DNA of 64,000 nt from Pseudomonas capeferrum (GCF_000731675.1 NZ_JMIT01000002.1:781456-845455); one strand, 5' to 3'. Counted from the first letter of the stretch, positions 1-11,262 are shown. Numbers and translations are program-made. Notes: generated by a model not told the origin, from the letters alone.

Positions 1-833
1 TGCCGACGGCCTACCTCGCCAGTGTGGTGCACAGGTCGCCCATCAACACCGCATTTTTGCTCGAAGATGCCCATGGCAACGATGTGCGCGAAAGCGGCTT
101 GTCCGATGAACAGGTCACCCTGCGAGCACTGCAGATTCTCGGCAGCACGCCTGCCGACTTCACCTTCATTGAGCTGGGCGAACCTGATGAAGCCGGCCAC
201 GCTGCAGGCTTCGGCGAGCGCTACCAACAGGCACTGCGCAATGCCGATAACCGGCTGGGGAGACTGCTGGACAAGGTCGACGAACGGCGCCTCAATCACC
301 CGCAAGAAGACTGGCTGGTGATTGTCAGTACCGACCATGGCCGCGACTATCGGGGCAAGGGCCATGGTGGCGTCACCGAGCAGGAAAAGACCACCTTCAT
401 CGCCAGCAACAAACCGATGAACGAAGAGCTGACCGAGCCCATCCTCCCAGAAGAAAACCCCGGGCCAAACAACCTTTATTGCCTTGCCGCGCAGACCTCG
501 GTGGCGCCCACCGTCCTGCGCCACATGGGCCAGGCGCTGCAAGCCCAGTGGCTACTGGACGGCCCCCCCCTGCTGGGTAAGGCAGGTGCGCGCAAGGCCA
601 GGGCCGATGAAGCCAATGCGCGTCTACGCTGGCACAGCAGCGCCAAGGGCTACCTGACCATCCTCAAGAACGGGCATGTGGTTGCACAAGTACCGGCCGC
701 GGCCGGGCAATGGACCGACCCGGACGGCATGGATACCGTCAACGACTACGTGCTGGTACTTGATGCCACCCCGGTGGCGGTGCGCAACAGGCCTGCCGGC
801 CAACCCTACAACATCGAGGAAGTGGCCTACTGA
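1..833 (+). CDS. Alkaline phosphatase/phosphodiesterase superfamily protein (5' end cut off)
   Basis: The reading frame is already open at base 3, so the gene starts before the window; 276 C-terminal residues are visible. It carries the motifs EAGHAAG and, further on, STDHGR followed by KGHGG, which look like the Asp/His metal-ligand segments of the alkaline phosphatase superfamily (type I phosphodiesterase/nucleotide pyrophosphatase group). Such enzymes hydrolyse phosphate or sulfate esters using two metal ions; the substrate here cannot be told from sequence. It converges with hisC across a strong hairpin at 854-886. The superfamily assignment is fairly safe, the precise activity is not. 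Confidence 0.7.
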   Translation, partial: PTAYLASVVHRSPINTAFLLEDAHGNDVRESGLSDEQVTLRALQILGSTPADFTFIELGEPDEAGHAAGFGERYQQALRNADNRLGRLLDKVDERRLNHPQEDWLVIVSTDHGRDYRGKGHGGVTEQEKTTFIASNKPMNEELTEPILPEENPGPNNLYCLAAQTSVAPTVLRHMGQALQAQWLLDGPPLLGKAGARKARADEANARLRWHSSAKGYLTILKNGHVVAQVPAAAGQWTDPDGMDTVNDYVLVLDATPVAVRNRPAGQPYNIEEVAY

Positions 834-853
834 ACGTTGCGCCCTGAATGAAA

Positions 854-886
854 AACCCCGCCTGGCAGCCAGTGCCAGGCGGGGTT
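854..886. terminator. Bidirectional terminator between phosphodiesterase gene and hisC
   Basis: A perfect 14-base-pair stem (854-867 with 873-886) encloses a five-base loop. It is flanked by a run of A residues on the left (851-855), so transcripts from the hisC side end in U residues. It lies between two convergent genes and should serve both, mainly the his operon. Confidence 0.85.
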
Positions 887-920
887 CGATCAAAGCGGAC
901 GGCTGCTTGAGCCTGCCTGA

Positions 921-1967
921 TCAGTTCAGCGCATCGAGCAATGCCTGGTTCATTTCCGGGGTACCGATGGTAATGCGCAGGAACTGGGCAATCCGCGCCT
1001 GCTTGAAGTGCCGCACGATCACCCCCTGCTCACGCAGGCGCGCCGCCAATTCGGCCGCATCCTGTTGCGGGTGACGGGCGAAGATGAAGTTGGCCGCCGA
1101 CGGCAGCACCTCGAAGCCCTTGGCAGTCAGTTGCTCGACCAGCACTTCCCGGCTGTCGATCACCTTGCGGCAGGTTTCTTCGAAGTAGGCACGGTCTTCG
1201 AACGCCACGGCCGCACCGACGATCGCGGCACGGTCCAGCGGGTAGGAGTTGAAGCTGTTCTTGATCCGCTCCAGCGCCTCGATCAGGTCCGGGTGGCCGA
1301 CCGCCAGGCCAACGCGCAAACCCGCCAGCGAGCGCGACTTGGACAGGGTCTGGGTGACCAGCAGGTTGTCATAGCGGTCCACCAGGCTGATGGCCGTCTC
1401 GCCACCAAAGTCGATGTAGGCTTCATCCACCACCACTACCGAATCACGGTTGGCTTGCAGCAGTTGCTCGACCGCCTGCAATGGCATCAGGCAGCCGGTG
1501 GGCGCGTTCGGGTTGGGGAAGATAATGCCAGCGTTAGGCTTGTTGTAGTCCTGGACACGGATCTGGAACTGCTCGTCCAGCGCCACCTGCTCGAAGGCGA
1601 TGCCATACAGGCCGCAGTAGACCGGGTAGAAGCTGTAGCTGATGTCCGGGAACAACAGCGGCGCGTCGTGCTGGAACAGACCGTGGAAGATGTGCGCCAG
1701 CACTTCGTCCGAACCGTTGCCGACGAACACCTGGCCAGGGGTTACCCCGTAGTACTCGGCCACCGCCTGCTTGAGCCGGTCACCGTTCGGGTCCGGGTAC
1801 AGGCGCAGGTTGTCGTTCAGCTCGCCACGCATGGCTTCCAGCGCCTTGGGCGACGGGCCATAAGGGTTTTCATTGGTGTTGAGCTTGACCAGGCGGGCCA
1901 GCTTGGGTTGCTCGCCCGGCACGTAAGGCACCAGGTCCTTGACGAAGGGGCTCCAGAATCGACTCAT
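921..1967 (-). CDS. hisC: Histidinol-phosphate aminotransferase
   Basis: This 348-residue PLP-dependent class I/II aminotransferase converts imidazole-acetol phosphate and glutamate to histidinol phosphate in histidine synthesis. Visible features are the N-terminal NENPYGPSP substrate segment, NGSDE near residues 84-88, PNPNAPTG at 151-158, VDEAYIDF near 180-187 (the PLP-ring Asp region), and [14 protein letters not shown] with the Schiff-base lysine at about K210. Length is normal for the family. It starts two bases after the end of hisD on the same strand, so hisG, hisD and hisC are probably expressed together, with this gene last before the terminator. Confidence 0.96.
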   Translation of the reverse strand: MSRFWSPFVKDLVPYVPGEQPKLARLVKLNTNENPYGPSPKALEAMRGELNDNLRLYPDPNGDRLKQAVAEYYGVTPGQVFVGNGSDEVLAHIFHGLFQHDAPLLFPDISYSFYPVYCGLYGIAFEQVALDEQFQIRVQDYNKPNAGIIFPNPNAPTGCLMPLQAVEQLLQANRDSVVVVDEAYIDFGGETAISLVDRYDNLLVTQTLSKSRSLAGLRVGLAVGHPDLIEALERIKNSFNSYPLDRAAIVGAAVAFEDRAYFEETCRKVIDSREVLVEQLTAKGFEVLPSAANFIFARHPQQDAAELAARLREQGVIVRHFKQARIAQFLRITIGTPEMNQALLDALN

Positions 1968-1969
1968 GC

Positions 1970-3295
1970 TCAGTTCCCCTTGGCTTGGGTCAGGATACGG
2001 TATTCGGCGCTGCGGGCGTGGGCCGTCAGCGACTCGCCACGGGCCAGGACCGAGGCGGTGTGGCCCAGCTCGGACGCGCCCTGCTCGGAGCAGAAGATGA
2101 TCGACGAACGTTTCTGGAAGTCATACACCCCCAGTGGCGAAGAAAAGCGCGCAGTGCCGGACGTCGGCAGCACATGGTTGGGGCCTGCGCAGTAGTCACC
2201 CAGCGCTTCGCTGGTGTGGCGGCCCATGAAGATCGCGCCGGCGTGGCGGATCTGCGGCAGCCAGGCTTGCGGGTCTGCGACCGACAGCTCCAGGTGCTCG
2301 GGGGCGATCCGGTTGGCCACTTCGATGGCCTGCTGCATGTCACGCACCTGGATCAGCGCGCCGCGGCCATTGACCGACTTCTCGATGATCTCGGCGCGCT
2401 CCATGGTCGGCAGCAGCTTGTCGATGCTGGCGGCGACGCGGTCGAGGAACTCGGCATCCGGGCTGACCAGGATGGCCTGGGCGTCTTCATCGTGCTCGGC
2501 CTGGGAGAACAGGTCCATGGCGATCCAGTCCGGGTCGGTCTGGCCGTCACACACCACGAGAATTTCCGAAGGGCCGGCGATCATGTCGATACCGACCTGG
2601 CCGAACACGTGGCGCTTGGCAGTCGCCACATAAATGTTGCCGGGGCCGACGATCTTGTCCACCTGCGGCACGCTCTCGGTGCCATACGCCAGGGCGGCGA
2701 CGGCCTGGGCACCGCCGACGGTGAACACGCGGTCGACACCGGCAATGCAGGCTGCTGCCAGGACCAGTTCATTGACCTCGCCACGCGGGGTCGGTACCAC
2801 CATCACCACTTCGGTCACACCTGCGACCTTGGCCGGGATGGCGTTCATCAGCACCGAGGACGGGTACGACGCCTTGCCGCCGGGCACATACAGGCCGGCG
2901 CGGTCCAGCGGCGTGACCTTCTGGCCCAGCACGGTGCCGTCGGCTTCGGTGTACTGCCACGAGTCCTGCTTCTGCCGCTCGTGGTAGATACGCACACGGT
3001 TGGCGGCCTTTTCCAGGGCCTCACGCTGCGCCGGGGTGATGCGGGTCAGCGCCAGCTCAAGGCGCTCACGGCCCAGGATCAGGTCTTCGATGCGGGTGGC
3101 CTGAACACCATCGAAACGCTGGGTGAACTCCACCAGCGCCGCATCGCCACGCTCGCGCACGGCCTTGATGATGTCGAGCACGCGCTGGTTGACCGCGTCA
3201 TCAGACACACTTTCCCAGCTCAGCAGATGATCCAGATGTCGGGCGAAATCCGGATCAGCGGCGTTGAGACGGGCAATTGCAGTGGACACGGTCAT
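1970..3295 (-). CDS. hisD: Histidinol dehydrogenase
   Basis: This 441-residue zinc enzyme carries out the last two steps of histidine synthesis, oxidising histidinol to histidine with two NAD+. The sequence shows [17 protein letters not shown] (residues 216-232), [11 protein letters not shown] (263-273, with the conserved Gln/His metal region) and PEHLEL (332-337, catalytic Glu-His). Length is normal. It lies between hisG (about 136 bases upstream) and hisC (two bases downstream). The clustering of hisG, hisD and hisC next to murA, apart from the rest of the his pathway, is typical of Pseudomonas. Confidence 0.97.
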   Translation of the reverse strand: MTVSTAIARLNAADPDFARHLDHLLSWESVSDDAVNQRVLDIIKAVRERGDAALVEFTQRFDGVQATRIEDLILGRERLELALTRITPAQREALEKAANRVRIYHERQKQDSWQYTEADGTVLGQKVTPLDRAGLYVPGGKASYPSSVLMNAIPAKVAGVTEVVMVVPTPRGEVNELVLAAACIAGVDRVFTVGGAQAVAALAYGTESVPQVDKIVGPGNIYVATAKRHVFGQVGIDMIAGPSEILVVCDGQTDPDWIAMDLFSQAEHDEDAQAILVSPDAEFLDRVAASIDKLLPTMERAEIIEKSVNGRGALIQVRDMQQAIEVANRIAPEHLELSVADPQAWLPQIRHAGAIFMGRHTSEALGDYCAGPNHVLPTSGTARFSSPLGVYDFQKRSSIIFCSEQGASELGHTASVLARGESLTAHARSAEYRILTQAKGN

Positions 3296-3431
3296 GGCGA
3301 GGGCCTCGATTATTAGCGAATGCTCAGGCGCCCTAGGCTACCAGTCCATCCGCGCGGGCACCTGAGAAAAGTGGCTATGACGCGGATAGACGGGCGCGAC
3401 AGCGGAGGTCGCGCGCAGGAGGTAGAGAGTC

Positions 3432-4067
3432 TTAGCCGCGGTGTCGCGATTCGACAGCTTTGCGCAGGGTGTCGATCAGGCTCTGGATCCGGGCATGCTG
3501 CATCTTCATGGAGGCTTTGTTGACCACCAGGCGCGAACTGATCGTGGCGATCATTTCCTGTGGCTCCAGGCCATTGGCGCGCAGGGTGTTGCCGGTGTCG
3601 ACCACGTCGATGATCTTGTCGGCGAGGTTGATCAGCGGGGCCAGCTCCATCGAGCCATACAGCTTGATGATATCGACCTGACGGCCTTGCTCGGCGTAGT
3701 AACGCTTGGCAACGTTGACGAACTTGGTGGCTACGCGCAGGCGGCCCTTGGGCTCGGGTGCACCAACCACGCCAGCGGTCATCAACTTGCAGCAGGCGAT
3801 CTGCAGGTCCAGCGGCTCGTACAGGCCCTGGCCGCCGTACTCCATCAGCACGTCCTTGCCAGCCACACCCAAGTCGGCGGCACCATGCTCGACATAGGTC
3901 GGCACGTCGGTGGCACGCACGATCAGCAGGCGCACGTCGTCCTGCGTAGTGGGGATGATCAGTTTACGGCTCTTGTCCGGGTTCTCGGTCGGCACGATAC
4001 CGGCCTCGGCCAGCAATGGCAGGGTATCGTCGAGAATTCGGCCTTTGGATAGCGCGATGGTCAACAT
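3432..4067 (-). CDS. hisG: ATP phosphoribosyltransferase, short catalytic form (HisG-S)
   Basis: This 211-residue protein starts the histidine pathway by joining ATP and PRPP to form phosphoribosyl-ATP. It begins with the family segment [15 protein letters not shown] and has the PRPP-loop-like [13 protein letters not shown] about 50 residues before its end. At about 210 residues it is the short form, which lacks the C-terminal histidine-binding regulatory domain of the roughly 300-residue enzymes. In organisms with the short form, activity and feedback control need the separate HisZ subunit; no hisZ is in this window. It lies downstream of murA, separated by a REP-type palindrome (4133-4220). 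Confidence 0.95.
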   Translation of the reverse strand: MLTIALSKGRILDDTLPLLAEAGIVPTENPDKSRKLIIPTTQDDVRLLIVRATDVPTYVEHGAADLGVAGKDVLMEYGGQGLYEPLDLQIACCKLMTAGVVGAPEPKGRLRVATKFVNVAKRYYAEQGRQVDIIKLYGSMELAPLINLADKIIDVVDTGNTLRANGLEPQEMIATISSRLVVNKASMKMQHARIQSLIDTLRKAVESRHRG

Positions 4068-4098
4068 GGGAAACGTCGGTCCTTAAGCGGCTACTGCC

Positions 4099-4119
4099 GA
4101 CCGGGCGTCAAGCCCGGTC
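4099..4119. repeat. Small hairpin upstream of hisG
   Basis: GACCGGGC (4099-4106) pairs with GCCCGGTC (4112-4119) around a five-base loop. It lies in the leader of hisG, adjacent to the larger REP palindrome. There is no U-run on either side, so it is more likely part of a REP cluster or an mRNA structure than a terminator. Confidence 0.5.
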
Positions 4120-4132
4120 GCATACAATTCGT

Positions 4133-4220
4133 GTGTGGGAGCGGGCTCGCCCCGCGAACACCGGCAAAGCCGGTGCCATAACCGCGGTGGCTGCTTCGCG
4201 GGGCAAGCCCGCTCCCACAC
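4133..4220. repeat. REP palindrome between murA and hisG
   Basis: Two 26-base arms (4133-4158 and 4195-4220) are inverted copies with one mismatch; the core contains GCGGGGCAAGCCCGCTCC. Inside the loop is a further small hairpin (CCGGC at 4161-4165 with GCCGG at 4169-4173). The same core recurs at 40895-40947 and 54556-54638, so this is a dispersed intergenic repeat of the P. putida REP type. It could stabilise or end murA transcripts before hisG. Confidence 0.85.
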
Positions 4221-4237
4221 CCTGCCCCTGCAGACTC

Positions 4238-5766
<1,529 letters not shown>

Positions 5767-5811
5767 GCTCAACCTCAATCGGCGCCCGATGCGCACGGGT
5801 CGGCCATCATA

Positions 5812-5865
5812 CAAAAAAGCCCCTCGCCTGCGAAGCCCACTGAAGGTTTGCGCTGACCGAGGGGC
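5812..5865 (-). terminator. Terminator after mlaB
   Basis: GCCCCTCG (5819-5826) pairs with CGAGGGGC (5858-5865) around a long loop, and on the minus strand the stem is followed by a run of six U (bases 5813-5818). It lies just downstream of mlaB and upstream of the ibaG start, so it separates the mla operon from ibaG-murA, at least partly. Confidence 0.65.
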
Positions 5866-5885
5866 CATCCATCCGTGTCAGGCCA

Positions 5886-6188
5886 TCAGCTGGCCAGCAC
5901 TTCATCGAGGTCGTAGACCTCGGCAATCTCCCGCATGTCTTCGGGCATTCCACGCACTTCGCAGACCTTGCCAGTGGCCTGGCCATCGCGGATGAACGCC
6001 AGCAGCAGCGACAGGCCGACGCTCGACGACTTGTCCACCGCCGAGCAATCGAGGATCAGGCGCGGCTCTTTGGAAGCCTCGACCAGCGCCTTGCCTTGCT
6101 TGCGCAAGGCCGGGCCACTGCGATAGTCCAGCACGCCTGCCAGGCGCAGTACGCCCGGCTCGGCCATGCTTACGCCGGTTTCACTCAT
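5886..6188 (-). CDS. mlaB: MlaB STAS-domain subunit of the phospholipid ABC transporter
   Basis: This 100-residue protein is a single STAS domain (related to anti-sigma antagonists), with the segment LILDCSAVDKSSSVGLSLLL at its centre. In the E. coli MlaFEDB complex this subunit binds the ATPase MlaF on the cytoplasmic side and is required for its stability and activity. Its ATG overlaps the mlaC stop codon (ATGA), which points to translational coupling. A second ATG seven codons in (MAEPGV) is an alternative start. In P. putida the operon was first described as ttg2, for toluene tolerance. Confidence 0.9.
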   Translation of the reverse strand: MSETGVSMAEPGVLRLAGVLDYRSGPALRKQGKALVEASKEPRLILDCSAVDKSSSVGLSLLLAFIRDGQATGKVCEVRGMPEDMREIAEVYDLDEVLAS

Positions 6189-6832
6189 TTCACGACCTTA
6201 TCGGACGATTGATCGGCTTCCTGCTTGGCCTTGGCCACTTCGCCTGCCCAGCCGTCGATGGTTTTATCCAGGTCGTTGCCGTTGCGCTGCATGGCGTCGG
6301 AGAACTGGTCACGGAACAGCTTGCCGATGTTGATGCCGTTGACGATGACGTTACGCACCTTCCACTCGCCGGCGATGTTCTCCAGGGTGTACTGCACCGG
6401 ATACACGGCACCGTTGTTGCCCGTCACCTTCATGCCGACGCTGGCACGCTTGCCGTCATCGACCTTGGCAGGATCGACGACGATGCCCTGGTTGTTGTAT
6501 TCCAGCAGGGCGTTGCCATAGAACTGCATCAGGCTGCGCTTGAAGTTTTCCTGGAAGCGCTGCATCTGCTCAGGCGTGGCCTTGCGCGAGTACTTGACGG
6601 TCATGATGCTGCGCGAAATACCGTCAGCGTCCACCACCGGGCCGAGGATGCGGTTGAGCGCATCGTAGAAGGCGCTGGGGTTGGACTTGTACTGCTCCTT
6701 GTTGGCCTTGAGGTCACCCAGCAGTTCGTTGGTCGTGCCTTGAACCACCTCGTGGGGCGTCTGTGCCGCCAGGGTCAGCAGGGGGAAGGCCGCCAGCAGG
6801 ACCAGCAGGCCACGTCGCAGGATCGAAATCAT
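6185..6832 (-). CDS. mlaC: MlaC periplasmic phospholipid-binding protein
   Basis: This 215-residue protein begins with a signal peptide (positive MISILRR, then a hydrophobic stretch to about residue 23) and continues as a Tol-Tol-Ttg2/MlaC-family domain. MlaC carries single phospholipids through the periplasm between the outer-membrane MlaA-porin complex and the inner-membrane MlaFEDB complex, which helps keep the outer leaflet free of phospholipid. It lies nine bases after mlaD and overlaps mlaB by four. The gene for MlaA is not in this window. Confidence 0.94.
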   Translation of the reverse strand: MISILRRGLLVLLAAFPLLTLAAQTPHEVVQGTTNELLGDLKANKEQYKSNPSAFYDALNRILGPVVDADGISRSIMTVKYSRKATPEQMQRFQENFKRSLMQFYGNALLEYNNQGIVVDPAKVDDGKRASVGMKVTGNNGAVYPVQYTLENIAGEWKVRNVIVNGINIGKLFRDQFSDAMQRNGNDLDKTIDGWAGEVAKAKQEADQSSDKVVK

Positions 6833-6841
6833 GGAAACTCC

Positions 6842-7327
6842 TTAATTAGCCGGTTGCGCTTCTTTCGGTTCCTTGCCAACGGAGTTGAGCAGGAACTTGC
6901 CAATCAGATCTTCCAGCACCAGGGCCGACTGGGTGTCGTGGATGGTCGCGCCATCCTTGAGCACCTGATCTTCGCCGCCCACGCTGATGCCGATGTACTT
7001 CTCGCCCAGCAACCCGGCGGTCAGGATCGAGGCAGTGGAGTCGGTCGGCAGGTTGTCGACGGTCTTGTCCAGCTGCAGCGTCACCCGACCGGTGTAGGAA
7101 TCACGGTCCAGATCGATGGCGGTGACCTTGCCGATCGTCACACCGGCCATGGTCACTTTAGCTCTGACCGTCAAACCGGCGATATTGTCGAAGTACGCAT
7201 AAACTTTGTAGGTATCACTGCTCGGGCTGGCCGACAGCCCGCTGACACGCAGGGCCAGCAGCAGCAGCGCCAGGATCCCGGCCAGGAGGAACAGGCCGAC
7301 ACCGATTTCCAGGGTGCGGTTTTGCAT
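6842..7327 (-). CDS. mlaD: MlaD MCE-domain protein of the phospholipid transporter
   Basis: This 161-residue protein has one N-terminal membrane helix (about residues 6-28) followed by an MCE domain that includes DNIAGLTVRAKVTMAGVTIG and GLLGEKYIGIS. MlaD forms a hexameric ring on the periplasmic face of MlaE through which lipids pass to or from MlaC. The protein is somewhat shorter at its C-terminus than the E. coli one. Its ATG overlaps the mlaE stop by one base (TGATG). Confidence 0.95.
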   Translation of the reverse strand: MQNRTLEIGVGLFLLAGILALLLLALRVSGLSASPSSDTYKVYAYFDNIAGLTVRAKVTMAGVTIGKVTAIDLDRDSYTGRVTLQLDKTVDNLPTDSTASILTAGLLGEKYIGISVGGEDQVLKDGATIHDTQSALVLEDLIGKFLLNSVGKEPKEAQPAN

Positions 7328-8124
7328 CAGAAATCTCCAAACATCAAGGCGGTCAGAATAAAGTCCAGACCCAGGACTGCCAACGAGGCATAGACCACGG
7401 TCTTGGTGGTGGCGCGGCTGATCCCTTCTGAGGTGGGCTCACAGTCGTACCCCTGGAACACGGCAATCCAGGTGGTGACGAAGGCGAACACCAGGCTCTT
7501 GATCAAGCCGTTCAACACGTCGTCGGTAAAGGAAACACTGTTCTGCATGTTGGCCCAGAACGAGCCCTCGTACACGCCCAGCCAGTCGACTGCGACCCAC
7601 GAACCACCCCAGATGCCGACCACGCTGAAGATCAGCGCCAACAGCGGCAGCGAGATGAAACCGGCCCACAATCGCGGCGCGATGATGTACTTGAGCGGGT
7701 CGACGCCAATCATCTCGAGGCTAGACAACTGCTCGGTGGACTTCATGTTGCCGATCTCGGCGGTCAGCGCGGAGCCCGCACGGCCAGCGAACAGCAAGGC
7801 GGTCACCACCGGCCCGAGCTCACGCAGCAGGGTCAAGGCAACCATCTGCCCGACCGCCTGCTCCGAACCGTACTTGGTCAGGATGCTGTAACCCTGCAGC
7901 GCCAGCACCATGCCGATGAACACACCGGACACGGCAACGATCGCCAGCGACAGCACGCCCACCGAATACAGCTGCTTGGTCAGCAGCTGGAAACCACCGC
8001 CAATGCCGCCACGCCCGACCAGCGCGTGAAACAGGAACAGGCAGGAACGCCCGAGCACCGCCACCACGTCGATCGCCGAGCGACCGAACAGGCGAACACG
8101 TTCGAGTAAGGATTTTCTGCGCAT
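7327..8124 (-). CDS. mlaE: MlaE permease of the phospholipid ABC transporter
   Basis: This 265-residue polytopic membrane protein is of the MlaE/YrbE family, recognisable by [21 protein letters not shown] and the following [21 protein letters not shown] segment. It forms the dimeric membrane core of MlaFEDB. The ATG at 8124 overlaps the mlaF stop by one base (TGATG); a TTG one codon upstream is in frame but less likely. The one- and four-base overlaps along mlaF-E-D show a tightly coupled operon. Confidence 0.95.
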   Translation of the reverse strand: MRRKSLLERVRLFGRSAIDVVAVLGRSCLFLFHALVGRGGIGGGFQLLTKQLYSVGVLSLAIVAVSGVFIGMVLALQGYSILTKYGSEQAVGQMVALTLLRELGPVVTALLFAGRAGSALTAEIGNMKSTEQLSSLEMIGVDPLKYIIAPRLWAGFISLPLLALIFSVVGIWGGSWVAVDWLGVYEGSFWANMQNSVSFTDDVLNGLIKSLVFAFVTTWIAVFQGYDCEPTSEGISRATTKTVVYASLAVLGLDFILTALMFGDF

Positions 8125-8933
8125 CAACGCGCCCCCAGCAGGTCGGCGCGGTAATCAGGCGCGGGAAAGTGGAAGGGTACCGGACCGTCCGGATCGCCCT
8201 TCATGAACTGGCGAATACGCGGGTTGTCCGAGCCCATCAGTTCGTCGGGCGTGCCCTGCCCCAGCACCTGACCATCACCGACCACGTAGATATAGTCGGC
8301 AATGCTGGCGGTTTCGGCCAGGTCGTGGGAAACGACAATGCTGGTGATGCCCAGTGCATCGTTGAGCAGGCGGATCAGGCGCACCAATACGCCCATGGCG
8401 ATCGGGTCCTGGCCGACGAACGGCTCGTCATACATGAGGATCTGCGGGTCCAGGGCAATCGCACGGGCCAACGCCACCCGGCGCTTCATGCCACCGGACA
8501 GCTCGTCGGGCATCAGGTCGATGGCTCCGCGCAGGCCCACGGCCTGCAGCTTCATCAGCACGATGTCACGGATCATTTCTTCCGACAGCTGGGTATGCAC
8601 GCGCAGCGGGAAGGCGACGTTCTCGAACACATCGAGGTCAGTGAACAGCGCGCCACTCTGAAACAGCACGCCCATCTGCTTGCGCGCGTCGAACAGGTCG
8701 CTGCGCGACAGCGTCGGCAGATTCTGCCCCGCTACCCACACCTCACCACCGGACGGGCGCAACTGCGCGCCCATCAGGCGTAGCAACGTGGTCTTGCCGC
8801 AACCCGATGGCCCCATGATGCCGGTGACCTTGCCGCGCGGGATGCGGATGTCGACATTGCTGAAAATGCTGCGCGAACCGCGCTTGAAGGATACCCCCTT
8901 CAACTCGACCGCGTAGGCGCTATCCACACTCAT
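8124..8933 (-). CDS. mlaF: MlaF ATPase of the phospholipid ABC transporter
   Basis: This 269-residue ABC ATPase has Walker [10 protein letters not shown] at residues 41-49, the signature LSGGMKRR at 145-152, and Walker B ILMYDEP near 165-171, followed by a switch histidine in VSHD. MlaF drives lipid transport by MlaE and is the first gene of the operon. Upstream it diverges from kdsD across 248 bases, so its promoter must lie within 8934-9181. Homologous Ttg2A is known for solvent tolerance in P. putida. Confidence 0.96.
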   Translation of the reverse strand: MSVDSAYAVELKGVSFKRGSRSIFSNVDIRIPRGKVTGIMGPSGCGKTTLLRLMGAQLRPSGGEVWVAGQNLPTLSRSDLFDARKQMGVLFQSGALFTDLDVFENVAFPLRVHTQLSEEMIRDIVLMKLQAVGLRGAIDLMPDELSGGMKRRVALARAIALDPQILMYDEPFVGQDPIAMGVLVRLIRLLNDALGITSIVVSHDLAETASIADYIYVVGDGQVLGQGTPDELMGSDNPRIRQFMKGDPDGPVPFHFPAPDYRADLLGAR

Positions 8934-9142
8934 CTAGACTCCTTGCTAGTGCAGCCTCGTCCTAATGGACGCCGGCCCTCTTCTTGAAGGCACACGCGCC
9001 CGTGGCAGGCCGAATAGCGGCGAACTATAGCACCGCTGACAGCGCCGCCCCAAGGCCGGGGAGCGAGTCGTTCAGCCCTGAGACAGGCTTTGATGACATT
9101 CGTCACAGCAATCGAAAGGGTGAGGGTTTCTTTCATTGCGGC

Positions 9143-9148
9143 TATAAT
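9143..9148 (+). promoter_or_regulatory. Candidate -10 element for the kdsD operon
   Basis: A perfect TATAAT lies 33 bases before the kdsD start codon, in the divergent region with mlaF. No convincing -35 hexamer was found at 16-18 bases upstream, so the promoter call rests on the -10 and position alone. Confidence 0.45.
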
Positions 9149-9181
9149 CGCCGCCTTTTCATCAGGCATTGCTTTTTCGAC

Positions 9182-10156
9182 ATGAGCCAATCCAGCGAGC
9201 TGATCCAATCCGCCCAACGCACCTTGCGCCTGGAACTCGAGGCCGTAGAGGCCCTGTTGGCGCGCATCGACGACAATTTCGTCAAGGCCTGCGAACTGAT
9301 CCTGGCAAGCACGGGCCGGGTCGTCGTGGTCGGCATGGGCAAGTCCGGGCACATCGGCAACAAGATCGCCGCCACCCTGGCCAGCACTGGCACGCCTGCG
9401 TTTTTCGTGCATCCGGCCGAAGCCAGCCATGGCGACATGGGCATGATCACTCGCGACGATGTCATCCTGGCCCTGTCGAACTCCGGCAGCACCGCCGAAA
9501 TCGTCACACTGCTGCCCTTGATCAAGCGCCTGGGCATCAAGCTGATCAGCCTCACCGGCAACCCTGATTCGCCCCTGGCCCAGGCCGCCGAGGTCAACCT
9601 CGACGCCCGTGTTGCCCAGGAGGCCTGCCCGCTGAACCTGGCGCCGACCTCCTCCACCACGGCATCGCTGGTACTGGGCGATGCCCTGGCGATCGCCCTG
9701 CTCGAAGCCCGCGGCTTCACTGCCGAGGACTTCGCCTTCTCGCACCCCGGTGGCGCGCTGGGCCGTCGCCTGCTGCTCAAGGTCGAGAATGTCATGCACA
9801 CCGGCGACGAACTGCCCCAGGTGGCACGCGGCACCCTGCTCAAGGACGCACTCCTTGAAATGTCCCGCAAAGGCCTGGGCATGACCGTGATCGTCGAAGC
9901 CAATGGCACCCTGGCCGGGGTGTTCACCGACGGCGACCTGCGCCGCAGCCTCGATCGCAATATCGACGTGCACACCACGCTGATCGACGACGTGATGACC
10001 GTGCACGGCAAGACTGCCCGCGCCGAGATGCTCGCTGCCGAAGCCCTGAAGATCATGGAAGACCACAAGATCGGCGCCCTGGTGGTCGTGGACCGCGACG
10101 ACCGGCCGACCGGTGCCCTCAACATGCACGATCTGCTGCGCGCCGGAGTGATGTAA
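9182..10156 (+). CDS. kdsD: D-arabinose 5-phosphate isomerase
   Basis: This 324-residue enzyme interconverts ribulose 5-phosphate and arabinose 5-phosphate, the first step to KDO in lipopolysaccharide. It has a SIS domain with VGMGKSGHIGNKIAATLAST (residues 50-69) and SNSGSTAEI near 99-107, followed by two CBS domains at roughly 200-260 and 266-324. The frame is open further upstream to 8984, but ATG 9182 gives the family length and lies just behind a -10-like TATAAT. The next gene, kdsC, begins immediately after the stop codon. Confidence 0.96.
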   Translation: MSQSSELIQSAQRTLRLELEAVEALLARIDDNFVKACELILASTGRVVVVGMGKSGHIGNKIAATLASTGTPAFFVHPAEASHGDMGMITRDDVILALSNSGSTAEIVTLLPLIKRLGIKLISLTGNPDSPLAQAAEVNLDARVAQEACPLNLAPTSSTTASLVLGDALAIALLEARGFTAEDFAFSHPGGALGRRLLLKVENVMHTGDELPQVARGTLLKDALLEMSRKGLGMTVIVEANGTLAGVFTDGDLRRSLDRNIDVHTTLIDDVMTVHGKTARAEMLAAEALKIMEDHKIGALVVVDRDDRPTGALNMHDLLRAGVM

Positions 10157-10681
10157 ATGAACCAGAACCTCATGCAACGGGGCAAGGCCATCAAGCTGGC
10201 GGTGTTCGACGTCGACGGCGTGCTCACCGACGGTCGCCTTTATTTCCTCGAAGATGGCAGCGAATTCAAGACCTTCAACACCCTCGATGGCCAGGGCATC
10301 AAGATGCTCATGGCCTCGGGCGTAACCACCGCAATCATCAGCGGGCGCAAGACCCCGGTGGTCGAGCGCCGCGCGAAGAACCTCGGTATTCCTCACCTTT
10401 TCCAGGGCCGCGAGGACAAATTGGTGGTTCTTGACGGCCTGCTCGCCGAACTGGGCCTAAGCTATGATCAGGTCGCCTATCTGGGCGACGACCTGCCAGA
10501 CTTGCCGGTGATTCGCCGCGTGGGCCTGGGCATGGCGGTAGCCAACGCCGCGCCGTTCGTTCGCCAGCACGCCCAGGGCGTGACCCAGGCGCGCGGCGGC
10601 GAAGGGGCCGCCCGTGAATTCTGCGAACTGATCATGCAGGCCCAGGGCACCCTGGACGCTGCCAACGCCAACTACCTGTAA
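10157..10681 (+). CDS. kdsC: 3-deoxy-D-manno-octulosonate 8-phosphate phosphatase
   Basis: This 174-residue HAD-superfamily phosphatase removes phosphate from KDO-8-phosphate. The catalytic motif FDVDGVLTDG has the nucleophile at about D18 and the acid/base at D20; IISGR and GDDLPDLPV supply the later HAD motifs. It has no cap domain, as expected for the tetrameric KdsC family. Its start directly abuts the kdsD stop and it is nine bases from lptC, so KDO synthesis and LPS export genes form one unit. Confidence 0.96.
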   Translation: MNQNLMQRGKAIKLAVFDVDGVLTDGRLYFLEDGSEFKTFNTLDGQGIKMLMASGVTTAIISGRKTPVVERRAKNLGIPHLFQGREDKLVVLDGLLAELGLSYDQVAYLGDDLPDLPVIRRVGLGMAVANAAPFVRQHAQGVTQARGGEGAAREFCELIMQAQGTLDAANANYL

Positions 10682-10689
10682 GGCTGCCC

Positions 10690-11262
10690 ATGTTCAGCAA
10701 GAAAGTCCGCAACTTTGCGCTGCTCGGGGTCATCGCCGCCCTGCTGGTGGCGATCGGCTACTGGAACGTCAGCCCGGAAAGCTTCCTCGACAAGCCGGTG
10801 AGCCAGGTCGACGATAGCGCTATCGACTACTACGCGACCAACGCCCACAGCCTGCAATTCTTGCCCGACGGCAAACTGCAGTATGAAATGACCGCCGACA
10901 AGGTCGAGCACCTCAAGGCCAGCGAAATCACCCTGCTGACCACGCCCGACCTGCATATGTACCGCGGCACCGAGTACCCATGGCACGTGCAGAGCGCCCG
11001 CGCCGAGGTCAACCCGGACGGTACCGAGGTCGAGCTGATCGACCAGGTACGCGTTGCCCGCACCGACGAAAAGCAGCGTGAGACCATCATTACCAGCTCA
11101 CGCATGACCGTGTTCCCGCAGAAGCAATATGCGCAGACCGAGCAAGCCGTTAGAATCGACGGCGCCGGTGGCACAACTACGGGCAAAGGAATGAAAGCGT
11201 ATTTGAAAGAAGGCAGGATGGACCTGCTCTCTAACGTAAGAGGACAGTATGAGGCTCGTTAA
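10690..11262 (+). CDS. lptC: LptC lipopolysaccharide export protein
   Basis: This 190-residue protein has one N-terminal membrane helix (about residues 7-25) and a periplasmic beta-jellyroll domain. It takes lipopolysaccharide from the LptB2FG complex in the inner membrane and passes it to LptA. Sequence conservation in LptC is low; the call rests on length, topology and position between kdsC and lptA. Its last 14 bases overlap the start of lptA. Confidence 0.92.
   Translation: MFSKKVRNFALLGVIAALLVAIGYWNVSPESFLDKPVSQVDDSAIDYYATNAHSLQFLPDGKLQYEMTADKVEHLKASEITLLTTPDLHMYRGTEYPWHVQSARAEVNPDGTEVELIDQVRVARTDEKQRETIITSSRMTVFPQKQYAQTEQAVRIDGAGGTTTGKGMKAYLKEGRMDLLSNVRGQYEAR

Noticed and set aside
1008..2195. 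Long open frame (395 residues) opposite hisC/hisD
   Set aside because: It is antisense to two well-supported genes, has low-complexity His/Gln/Arg/Val-rich composition and no recognisable domain; this is common in high-GC DNA.
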